Source: Euperipatoides rowelli
Lineage: Eukaryota; Onychophora; Udeonychophora; Euonychophora; Peripatopsidae
Strand: one strand, 5' to 3'
Assembly (NCBI GenBank): GCA_003024985.2
Contig: PXIH01S0001103.1
Length of the DNA: 10,848 nucleotides
Position numbers and translations under genes: made by a program. The stretch's first letter is position 1; every line of letters starts with the position of its first letter. The notes under the pieces were generated by a model that was not told the DNA's origin, did not search any database, and worked only from the letters and a program-made list of their open reading frames with translations. Below are positions 1 through 7,040 of this stretch, piece after piece.

Positions 1-141
1 TAATTATAATTTATTTGGAAATTACTTTTTTTTTAAAATAAAAATAGCCAGTTATAGCCACATTCATACTTGATTAAGGGGGGCGCAAATGTCAGTGAGG
101 GGGGCGCAAGCCCCCTCTAAAAAGGCCTAACAACGCCACTG
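1..141 (-). mobile_element. hAT-like DNA transposon end, partial (runs off left edge)
   Basis: Read on the minus strand, the segment begins at 141 with CAGTGGCG, a terminal motif I associate with hAT-superfamily elements. The eight bases just outside it (142-149, GTTTTGAT) fit the hAT target-site consensus nTnnnnAn. Inside are two exact copies of GGGGGGCGCAA (78-88 and 99-109) and a small G5/C5 hairpin (100-115), a GC-rich subterminal block that stands out from the AT-rich surroundings. No transposase is visible in the part present. The opposite end would lie left of position 1. The family call rests on one terminus and the target-site pattern, so it is tentative. Confidence 0.4.
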
Positions 142-186
142 GTTTTGATTTTTGAAATTTGCAATAAATTTTGATTTTAAAAATGT
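141..186 (+). repeat. Dispersed 46-bp repeat, copy 1 (inverted partner at 9523-9568)
   Basis: This segment (GGTTTTGATTTTTGAAATTT at its left end) matches the reverse complement of 9523-9568 at 44 of 46 positions by eye. Similarity stops at both edges. The left edge coincides with the hAT-like terminus at 141, which suggests that a transposon landed in a pre-existing repeat copy. Confidence 0.7.
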
Positions 187-233
187 CAAAGTTTATGTCT
201 TATTGTTTTAGAATATATTTATTAGACCATTAA

Positions 234-407
234 AAGTCAAAGTTTCAGAATGACTTGAGAGGTCAAATAAGTTTAACAATTTTGAAAGGGTTAACAGCTC
301 CGAGAGCAGGCTTCTTCTACAAACTACTAGACGAGCTATGCAAAAAACGGGATCCTCCAGACAAGACTAAGCTAAAAATGATGGAACATAATTATTACTT
401 CCAGTAA
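234..407 (+). other. Short open frame of unknown origin (possible exon or element relic)
   Basis: An open frame of 57 codons runs from after a TAA at 231-233 to the TAA at 405-407. The part from 300 to 404 is less AT-rich than its surroundings and reads like real protein, including AGFFYKLLDELCKKRDPPDK. A possible splice acceptor (TTAACAG) ends at 297. I do not recognise the sequence. It could be the last coding exon of an unknown gene, a fragment of a transposon protein, or chance. There is no good in-frame start codon. Confidence 0.2.
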
Positions 408-448
408 AATACTTTTTCTCTTTTTTTTTTTTAATTAGAAAAAAAAAA

Positions 449-553
449 CCCTGACTTTCACCAAATTTCCATGACTGTTCAGACTTTCCCAGTAAGAAAA
501 ATTTCCCTGACTTTCCCAAATTATCCAGGTTATCCATATGGGTAGACACCCTG
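449..553 (-). repeat. Degenerate GGGAAAGTCAGGGAAATTT-word interspersed repeat
   Basis: On the minus strand this begins CAGGGTGTCTACCC (553-540) and then repeats loose variants of GGAAAGTCAGGGAAATTTGG, including one with TCATGGAAATTTGG. It ends in an A/T-only run (about 409-448). I recall such CAGGGTGTCTAC...CCTGGAAAAGTCAGGG repeats as common in invertebrate genomes but cannot check this here. Its right edge abuts the start of the non-LTR endonuclease similarity. Confidence 0.45.
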
Positions 554-1314
554 TTAACCACTTTGGTCACAGGTTCTATAATTTCATCTCTGATAGGCTT
601 TTAGTTCAGCATATTACAATTAATACAAGGTATAGGGAAATAATGTCTTCTCTGTTTGATTTGGTTATAACGGAGGACTCAGAAAATGTGATGAATTTAG
701 AACATATGCCTGGAATCGGTAAAAGTGACCATTCAATCATCCTGTTTGAGTTGAATCATGAAATAATACTGGATAATTTTGAAATAACTTATTTAGATTT
801 TGATCATGCTAAAATTGAAAAAATAAACACAGATTTGGACAAATTAATAAGGAATATAGCTTTGTAGACAAAAAATTTTTTGACAAGGAATATTCAACTT
901 CTCAGCCTTGATCAACTCAATAATTATAACTAACACTCCTCCAAAAAAAAAAAAATTAATAAAAATTCAAATGATAAGAAATTGGTGTGACAGTGAAATT
1001 GCTATACATATCAAGGAGAAAACAAAAATTATTAAAATTTATATGAAAAACAAAAATGATGATACATGGGATTGCTATAAAGCGATTAGAAACAAGCTAA
1101 GCAACTTATCAGAAATAAAAAGTTTAACTTAGACCTTGAAATTGTTCAATGTTCTTTATCAAACAGAAATATTCTATTTTCACACTTAAAATCTAAAAAA
1201 TATAATAACTTTAAGGAAATAAAGGAACTAATGGGTGAAAATGGTATTGTTCAAGATAAATTTGATATAGCTACTCTTTTTTTAAAATTCTTCACAAAAT
1301 TTAATGTTGATAAT
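554..1314 (+). pseudogene. CR1-like non-LTR retrotransposon ORF2, 5' part (endonuclease end and linker), broken
   Basis: This is the first half of a dead non-LTR retrotransposon that continues at 4707. The frame open to 867 shows the C-terminal part of an apurinic-type endonuclease: a SLFDLVITE segment (about 646-672, the family's LDLVIT motif), then GIGKSDHS (about 715-735), whose SDH carries the catalytic Asp and His of the family. Frame 2 (908-1132) gives the lysine-rich linker with a W..YKAIRNK pattern. Frame 1 (about 1095-1314) continues with FKEIKELMGENGIVQD and ..LFLKFFTKF, the stretch that normally leads to the reverse transcriptase. At least two frameshifts separate these pieces. The N-terminal endonuclease and any ORF1 are missing, so the copy is 5' truncated, as is common for these elements. 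The left boundary is approximate. The clade assignment (CR1-like) is an inference. Confidence 0.85.
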
Positions 1315-1558
1315 TGTGGTAACCTTAGCCACAAGATTATCGATATGTGAATACTATTATTCCAGATACGTTTTAGAACTACATCTTGTTCAGGAGCTAT
1401 CAAGCTCTTCATAATATTTATATCACTCTTCCAAGTGATTAAGTCTGAGGCAGTCCAATTTTCAGGACTGTCCTGTTTATTTGATAATTTTAATAAATAG
1501 CTGTTCTTGCCTCCTAACTCAAATCTGTTTATCATTTGTTATACATTAAGATATAACA
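1315..1558 (+). repeat. 5' LTR
   Basis: This 244-bp copy begins TGTGGTAACCTTAGCCAC and ends AAGATATAACA. It aligns with 4459-4706 over its full length with about eleven substitutions, a small indel block near 1364-1371 and a single-base indel, by my eye count. Recognisable parts are a GAGCTATCAAGCTC hairpin, a CAGGACTGTCCTG near-palindrome and a polyadenylation-type AATAAA at 1492-1497. Confidence 0.93.
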
Positions 1559-1561
1559 ATT

Positions 1562-1574
1562 TGGTGACAAGTTC
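1562..1574 (+). other. Probable primer binding site (tRNA-complementary)
   Basis: TGGTGACAAGTTC lies three bases after the 5' LTR. TGG pairs with the CCA end of a tRNA, and TGGTGAC-type sites occur in related elements. I do not assign the tRNA, and the site may be mutated. Confidence 0.55.
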
Positions 1575-1680
1575 TTTTTTTTTTTTTACTTATACAGCAT
1601 TTAAATAGACAAATAATAACTGTTTAAATACTTGTTCTAAAAAAAAGGATTTTAGAATAGGAAATTTTTACCCCACAACT

Positions 1681-2467
1681 ATGAGTTGGGAAAGATATTC
1701 CGAACAGATGTCACTTTCTAGACGTCAATAAAGTAGAGGAAAAGCTTAGACTTTCCGCAGACTTGGCCGTTATAGGCAGCCAAGTATTCAACCTTCTTTG
1801 TGACTTAGTCGCCCCAGACAAATCAAGTGATAAAACTGTGGAAGAGATTCTGTCAGCTTTTAGAGCAGCATTTCAATCCTAAACCCATGTCGCGGATCGA
1901 AAGATTCAAACTTCATGAGAGAATGCAGCTCCAGACTGAGTCCACTGCAGAATACGTCACTCAGCTGAGAAAGATCGTGGTACATTGTGAACTTGGAGAC
2001 AGACTAAATTATGCACTTACTGAACAATTTATTTATGGCCTTAAGGATTTCCACATTAAAAAAAGGTTTGTAATGGAAAAAATAGATATTGAGTTCAACG
2101 ATTTAATCAAACTGGCCTCTGACTCTGAGATCTCTTCACTGGATCTGAGCAGATTGGAAAACCGTACTACAGATAAACTCTGCGCTTTTTCTATCAAGGA
2201 TAACCCGGCCAGAACAAAGAAATTTCAACAGCCTAATAATAAAAAAAGATCTCCGTGCAAACATTGTGGCACTTGCAGGAGTTTTGTATATATAAAAACC
2301 CTATGTGTAACTTTTGCAAAAAGCAGGGACATATAAAGCCCATCTGCCGCCAAGCCGCTTCAAACTCTGTCAAAAACAAAACTAATTCGAGCATCCACAT
2401 CGCGGATAGCCGGATCGCTGAATCCGGAACAATAATCAAGTCACCAAGCTGTAAATCAAATCATTAG
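1681..2467 (+). pseudogene. gag of the LTR element, frameshifted
   Basis: Gag is the structural (capsid and nucleocapsid) protein of the particle. A likely start is the ATG at 1681 (MSWERYSEQM), typical of gag N termini. Continuity moves to another frame near 1715 (FLDVNKVEEKLRLSADLAV, then DKSSDKTVEEIL). It moves again before about 1860, giving a long frame with LEQHFNPKP, RIERFKLHERMQ and STAEYVTQLRKIVVHCELGD, all classic for the gypsy capsid. The nucleocapsid follows: CKHCG at 2256-2270 begins a first knuckle that is broken by a frameshift. A complete CX2CX4HX4C knuckle (CNFCKKQGHIKPIC, 2306-2347) is read in the next frame. Three or more frameshifts make it non-functional. It lies directly before the protease-coding frame. 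Confidence 0.85.
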
Positions 2468-3128
2468 CGCAGAGCCGATCATTTTAAAACTTTTGATAGA
2501 TCATACACTGTGCGACTTCGAACTCGATACTGGAGCTGAGGTTAGCATCATGCCCCTGGCTATTTTCAAAACTCATTGGCCTAATAGGAAACTGGAGCAG
2601 ATGCGTGTAACTTTGCGAGCTTTTCAACATATAATCGAACCATTAGGGATCTGTAAGGTGCCAGAAAAGTTATACAATAAAAGTGTCAATAATTTTGAAC
2701 TGTTCATCACAAAAGGAGGCGTTACATCTCTTTTAGGGTGCACGTGGCTACACGCTTTAGGCTTTACTACGGAATTATTTAAGGACATTCATGTGATTGA
2801 CATGTCACAAAATCGGCTGAAAGAAACTTTAAATCGTTATAAGGAATTGTTTGATAAAAACCTTGGCTGTATAAAGAATTTTGAAGCCAAACTTTTTCTA
2901 AAAAAAGACAGTGTCCCAAAATTCTGCAAGCATAGGAGTGTCCCCTTCACGCTAATATCAGATGTGGAGGAGGAGTTAAAGAAACTCCAACAACAAGGCA
3001 TCATCTCACCAATTAAGTTTTCAAGATGGGCTGCGCCGATCGTCCCCATTCTAAAAAAAAAAACGGATCACTTCTTATGTGCACAGATTACAAGGTCGTG
3101 CTTAGCATACAAGAAAATGACTTTTTTT
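2460..3128 (+). pseudogene. pol of the LTR element: aspartic protease and start of reverse transcriptase, truncated
   Basis: The open frame contains LDTGAEVSIM with the catalytic Asp at 2526-2528, the retroviral-type aspartic protease that would cut the polyprotein. Further on, LKKLQQQGIISP and FSRWAAPIVPILKK (about 2965-3060) mark the start of the reverse transcriptase. An A11 run at 3053-3063 has slipped, so the next motif (LLMCTDYK, about 3071-3094) is read in another frame. Shortly afterwards all similarity ends: the YVDD catalytic motif, the rest of the polymerase and RNase H are missing. The pol frame differs from gag's last frame, consistent with gag-pol frameshifting or simply decay. 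Confidence 0.88.
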
Positions 3129-4387
3129 CCTTGGACTAAAACAGACATTGCACAGATAACTAAAACAGATTTAGAGTTAAGCAAAATTTATAATCTTTTA
3201 AAAAATGGCTGGCCCAAAAATTTAAATAATGATAATTCCCTAGATGAATGGAACAAAAGGAAAGACCAGCTCAGCTTACAAGATGGATGTATACTTTGGA
3301 GCCTTAGGGGTGGTCATTCCCAACAGACTATGCTCTGCTGCTCTGAAGGAACTTCACCAGAGTCACATTGGGATCACCAAGATGAAGCTGTTGGCCAGGT
3401 CTATTTGCTGGTGGCCAAATATTGATAAATACATTGAGATTGAAGCAAAACTATATAGAACTTGCCAACTCCAGCAGAAGGATCCTCCTAAGACCACACT
3501 TCACCCCTGGATCCTCCTAAGACCCCACTTCACCCCTGGATAGGCCTAACAGGACCATGGGCCCGCCTACACACAGACCTTATGGGCCCTTATAGAAACC
3601 GTATGTTTCTGGTCACAGTGGACAGTTACTCCAAGTGGCCAGAAATTCAAGCTCTGCCAAAAGCTGACTCCTTGACCATTATGCATGTTTTAGAAAAATA
3701 CTTTGTTAGATTTGGATATCCTGAACATCTCATTTCTGACAATGGTACCCCCTTCACATCGAACGAGTTTGAGTCTTTTTGTCATTCACCATTCTAAATC
3801 AGTCCCATTTCACCCGGCATCTAATGGCCAAGCCGAACGTTTTGTTGACATCACCAAAATGATGTTAAATAAGATCTATAGTCAATTAAAAACTCGGATT
3901 GGCAGCTTAAAATCAATGAACTTTTATTTAAATACAGAAGTACCCCTCATACAACTCTGAAAATCTCACCTGCGGAGCTTCTTCTGGGCCGACCACTTCA
4001 GGGACGTCTCCAAAAAGTCAGCCCCCCTACCTACCATACCCCCATTATCTTTCAAAAACAAATTTTTTGTTGATCAAAACATACTTGCCCGTGCCTAAGG
4101 AAAACATGACTATACCAAATGGGTTGGGGACGTATAAAAGCCGTACTCTCTCCAGTAACTTTCAAGGTAATTTCAATGAGCTAAGACCTTTCTTCCTGAC
4201 TCTGTTAACCCTTCCTGAACCAGAATACATGCATCAGCCAGTTATTCAAGGGAGCCTACCAACCGCTCAGCCTAGTGCTACAACCTTGCAACCCAGCTTG
4301 CCGACCATTCAGCCTAGTTCTCTGCCTGAAAACTGGCCTGATCAACAGGTCACTTCCCCAAAGACCTCACCGGGATCTACAAGCTGA
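3129..4387 (+). pseudogene. pol of the LTR element: linker and integrase, frameshifted
   Basis: Integrase joins the DNA copy to the host chromosome. It resumes after the deletion with the pre-integrase linker (LLKNGWP, about 3207-3227, and LSLQDGCILW). After a frameshift near 3300 comes the zinc-binding N domain, with LHQSHIG and LLARSICWWPNIDKYIE. The first Cys of the usual CxxC pair reads Tyr (3454-3456). A 29-bp duplication (3480-3537) then shifts the frame. The catalytic core has the first Asp in LHTDL (3576-3578), the second in SDNGTPFTS (3738-3740) and the Glu in NGQAERFV (3835-3837). The last is in another frame and closer than the usual 35 residues. A C-terminal WVGD segment and a Pro/Ser/Gln-rich tail (about 4225-4383) follow. 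Confidence 0.87.
3480..3537 (+). repeat. 29-bp tandem duplication inside integrase
   Basis: Two adjacent 29-bp copies (3480-3508 and 3509-3537), each starting GGATCCTCCTAAGACC, differ at one base. Because 29 is not a multiple of three, the duplication breaks the integrase frame between the zinc domain and the catalytic core. Confidence 0.9.
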
Positions 4388-4448
4388 CCTACCCAGCATT
4401 TCACCAGGTCACGTCGCCCCCCACAGCAACTAACCTACAAACATTAAT

Positions 4449-4455
4449 GGGAAAG
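4449..4455 (+). other. Possible polypurine tract before the 3' LTR
   Basis: GGGAAAG lies three bases upstream of the 3' LTR start (4459), where plus-strand priming is expected in LTR elements. It is short and probably eroded. Confidence 0.4.
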
Positions 4456-4458
4456 TAT

Positions 4459-4706
4459 TGTGGTAACCTTAGCCACAAGATTATTGATATGTGAATATTA
4501 TTATTCCACTATCGATAAGTTTTAGAACTACATCTCGTTCAGGAGCTATCAAGCTCTTCAGAATATTAATATCACTCTTCCAAGTAATTAAGTTGAGGCA
4601 ATCCTATTTTCAGGACTGTCCTGTTTATTTGATAATTTTAATAAATAGCTGTTCTTGCCTCCTAACTGAAATCTGTTTATCATTTGTTTTACATTAAGAT
4701 ATAACA
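4459..4706 (+). repeat. 3' LTR
   Basis: This 248-bp copy of the 5' LTR also begins TGTGGTAACC and ends ATATAACA. A polyadenylation-type AATAAA lies at 4640-4645. Compared with the 5' copy it has five extra bases near 4511 and lacks one C near 4593. The sequence immediately after it returns to the non-LTR ORF. Confidence 0.93.
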
Positions 4707-5481
4707 AATATTGAATACGAACCCGGCAATTACATGTGTTGAGGGGAATTCATAGAAAATGTTGAACCACAAATGGTAATGAGAATTATTGGAGGTTTAA
4801 ACAACTCTCGATCTATAGCCTGTGATGGATTTTCTAACTTTCTAATTAAAAAAAAAACAGCAATTTCTTTGCAACATTTATTGCAAGAGTAATAAACTGT
4901 TCCATCAATTGGCATCTGTTGCCATCATTGTGGAAGATTGGATTAGTTTCACCTATTTTCAAGTCTGGAAACAAGAAGCAGGTCAGTTCTTATAGGCCTA
5001 TCACCATCAATTCTCCAATTTCGAAAATTATAGAAAGGGTTATCATGATGTACTGTATATGGAAAGTCATGTGGTCACCTAATCAATATGGCCTCAGACG
5101 TACTGTAATTATTCCATAGAAGACAATCTGTTAAATGCTACAAATATTTTACTTAAAGGGTTTAAAAGTAAATATTTTACTTAAAGGGTGTGATTTGCTA
5201 TACATGTTTAAAGACATAGCCTAGTTGTTTTAGAGAATAAAAAGAAACTTTTTTCGATATTCGAAAATCAAACAGGAAAAAATCACCTGTTTAAAATTTC
5301 TATTAAAAGTATGAATACTATTAGATATGGTTTAAGCATTAATAACAGAGGCATACATTTTTGGAACTCTCTTCCTCCAGACATATTCACTAATACTCAA
5401 TTTGGCTTGTTTAAAGAAAAGTTGGATAGATCTCTGGAAGTGAGAGAGGACTTTAAAAATATTCCACTATATTTTATTTAG
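4707..5481 (+). pseudogene. CR1-like non-LTR retrotransposon ORF2, 3' part (reverse transcriptase start and C terminus), broken
   Basis: This continues the ORF interrupted at 1314. Frame 3 (about 4743-4892) reads the pre-RT region (PQMVMRIIGGLNNS, ACDGFSNFLIKK). Frame 2 (about 4865-5119) has LPSLWKIGLVSPIFKSG and VSSYRPITINSPISKIIERV, the opening motifs of non-LTR reverse transcriptases, then NQYGLRR. Frame 1 (5113-5184) gives SIEDNLLNATNILLKGF, the next conserved piece. The catalytic FADD core is missing, because the text jumps near 5215-5235 to the C-terminal tail. That tail (5281-5481) has the pattern INNRGIHFWNSLPPDIF...FKEKL common at the end of CR1-like proteins, closing at TAG 5479-5481. 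Stops, frameshifts and about 1 kb of missing polymerase make it dead. Confidence 0.88.
5142..5189 (+). repeat. 20-bp direct repeat in the non-LTR ORF
   Basis: AAATATTTTACTTAAAGGGT occurs at 5142-5161 and again, identical, at 5170-5189. The offset of 28 bp shifts the frame, and the second copy lies just before the point where the polymerase core is lost. Confidence 0.85.
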
Positions 5482-5672
5482 AGATATTCCATTATCCTTT
5501 ATTTAAGAAATCATAATGTATAGATTATTCTGTTTTGTTTATATTTATATATTTCTGTGTAAAACAAGATGTTGATGTTTTGTGTATTAATGTTTTTTTT
5601 TTCTATTTACGATCTGTAAAAATCAATTTTGATTTAACAGTACCGGTATAATAAAATAAATAAATAAATATT
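5482..5672 (+). mobile_element. 3' UTR and (TAAA)n tail of the non-LTR retrotransposon
   Basis: After the stop codon comes an AT-rich untranslated stretch ending GATCTGTAAAAATC...AACAGTACCGG and then a microsatellite tail (about 5650-5672, TAAA units). Short-tandem 3' tails are typical of CR1-like elements, which use them for target-primed reverse transcription. This fixes the right end of the composite element. Confidence 0.7.
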
Positions 5673-6007
5673 ACCACCATCTTTTATCCCCAATAAAAAG
5701 TAGAAAATAAATATCATTTTCAAGCACAAAATTTAAGATTGGATGCAAAAAATAAAAGCTATAATATCAATTAAATATTGCCACTTTTTTTTATTTTGAA
5801 CATTCAATCTGATACGAATTGTGTTGTAAAATAAAAGTTTCTACATTTTAGTGCAGATAAAAGGTTGGAGTATTGGAAAACTTTAATGCTTAGGCCTATA
5901 TATTTTTTAAGACTTAAAAAAAACTGCTACTTGGATCTTGCAATTTTGTAATTTTATGTGTCATCAGACACATCCTTTGTGAGGTTAAGCAAGTAAGGTG
6001 GTTTAAA
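5673..6007. other. Gene-free AT-rich stretch
   Basis: No coding frame or RNA gene is supported. It contains one small hairpin, TGTGTCATCAGACACA (5957-5972), and a TAGGCCTA word near 5891. Given the downstream PANK exon on the minus strand it is probably intronic. Confidence 0.5.
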
Positions 6008-6467
6008 TATACCCTAATGCACATGTATAGACCTTGTATGAGAAATGTTCATGTTTTTTAGCTCTACATATGTAGTGGCCCGATTGGCACTTTATAAGCA
6101 GATTATCAAAATTTTATATACAAAATATCACATGGCATACACAAGCTTTATATGTTTGAAACAATACATATAAAGCTTGTGTATGCCATTATATATTTTG
6201 TTTCAAATGTTTGAAACAAAATATATAAAAAAATTTAAAAGATTGTAAAAAATAACTTTAATGGATTACAATATTTTATTATATGTAGTATAATGACTAA
6301 ATCATCAAAGAAGATAAATTAGTCATTTTATTTTGCTTTGATTTAATTAAAATTTTTGATTTACTACAGAATAAGATCAATAAATTCTATCCAATTTTGA
6401 ATAGGAAATTTGTTTTAAAATAAATCATTAAAAAAATTTGTAAACGTCATTACCTCATTAGGGTATA
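6008..6467. mobile_element. Possible MITE with 12-bp terminal inverted repeats
   Basis: TATACCCTAATG (6008-6019) is exactly inverted at 6456-6467 (CATTAGGGTATA). If the outer TA is a target duplication, the termini are TACCCTAATG, a layout seen in Tc1/mariner-type MITEs. No protein is encoded, and the hairpin pair at 6121-6226 lies inside. The terminal repeat is short and could be chance in AT-rich DNA. Confidence 0.3.
6121..6226. repeat. Two consecutive near-perfect hairpins sharing an arm
   Basis: Hairpin 1 pairs 6132-6154 with 6167-6189 perfectly (23 bp, 12-nt loop). It extends outwards to 6121 and 6200 with three mismatches, giving a 34-bp stem. Hairpin 2 pairs 6191-6207 with 6210-6226 perfectly (17 bp, 2-nt loop). 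The two overlap at 6191-6200, so they are alternative folds for that segment. The loop of hairpin 1 (TTTGAAACAATA) also resembles the right arm of hairpin 2. Confidence 0.9.
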
Positions 6468-7001
6468 ATATTAAAAAAAGATTAATTACAAAAATGTGTT
6501 GATTTGACATCAACATTGATGCTATGAAATGGGAAATCATTAGGGCACAGAGGACCTATAAATGGATTTTAATCTTGCAACAGCTAGATATAAAATGTTT
6601 TTGGTGACAAAAATATTAAAATAAATTGTTGAATAAATTAATAACTGAATACAGTAAATACTTTAAGTATAAACAATTTATTATAAGAACAGTTGGAACT
6701 CAAGATTTAGGCCTAGGCTACTAAAAAATCTATCATAATGCAATTAGCCTACTTAAAAAATACTGTATATTTTTAGAGAAAAAAATAAGCACTTATGTTA
6801 AATGTTATATAGAGTAGACTTGTTTCCTGTTTAACTGTCTGAGTGGCACTTAACCTTGGAAACATATAAAGTATATTCAAATTATAATGAATACAACTAA
6901 TAGTTAAGTACATTACACATGGAAAATATAATTTTTTAATGAGGTCATAGAACCTGTAGAGCCATCTAGTGGTTTTCTTTTCAAACAATTACACTAAGTA
7001 A
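6468..7001. other. Gene-free AT-rich stretch
   Basis: I see no supported gene. A 71-codon minus-strand frame (6988-6773) is AT-rich, lacks recognisable motifs and is treated as chance. A CATCAACATTGATG palindrome (6509-6522) and TAGGCCTAGGCTA (near 6708-6720) are the only visible landmarks. Confidence 0.5.
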
Positions 7002-7040
7002 GGGCCTGTTCGAGAATAGGTTCTGAACCGGTTCTGAACC
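7002..7040 (+). mobile_element. Possible Harbinger-type transposon terminus
   Basis: GGGCCTGTTCGAGAATA starts right after TAA. That combination resembles PIF/Harbinger ends (GGGCCTGTT-like termini with TWA target sites). Inside are two tandem copies of the palindromic word GGTTCTGAACC (7019-7029 and 7030-7040). No opposite terminus was found in the window, so this would be a solo end or chance. Confidence 0.25.

Larger units (their letters stand above)
1315..4706 (+). mobile_element. Ty3/gypsy-type LTR retrotransposon, defective, nested in the non-LTR element
   Basis: Two similar LTRs (1315-1558 and 4459-4706, both TG...CA) flank an internal region of 2.9 kb with gag, protease, partial reverse transcriptase and integrase in that order, the Ty3/gypsy arrangement. 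Gag style, the CCHC knuckle and the integrase spacing recall the Mag-type branch, which is an inference. A full element of this kind is usually about 5 kb. Most of the reverse transcriptase and all of RNase H are absent here. The flanks are the two halves of one non-LTR ORF, so this element inserted second. A clear 4-6 bp target duplication is not visible; at most AAT is shared (1312-1314 and 4707-4709). Confidence 0.92.

Noticed and set aside
367-570. 67-codon minus-strand frame
   Set aside because: It is a translation of the degenerate GGGAAAGTCAGGG repeat and an A/T run, with no independent coding evidence.
1251-1535. 94-codon minus-strand frame
   Set aside because: It spans the end of the non-LTR ORF and the 5' LTR in antisense; a shadow of both.
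2233-3049. Two minus-strand frames (2439-2233 and 3049-2837)
   Set aside because: Antisense shadows of gag and of the protease/RT region, whose sense motifs are clear.
4491-4697. 68-codon plus-strand frame
   Set aside because: Lies wholly in the 3' LTR and has no recognisable motif.
4730-4915. 61-codon minus-strand frame
   Set aside because: Antisense shadow of the non-LTR pre-RT region, where the sense strand has conserved motifs.
6773-6988. 71-codon minus-strand frame
   Set aside because: AT-rich composition, no motif, no splice or start context; expected by chance.
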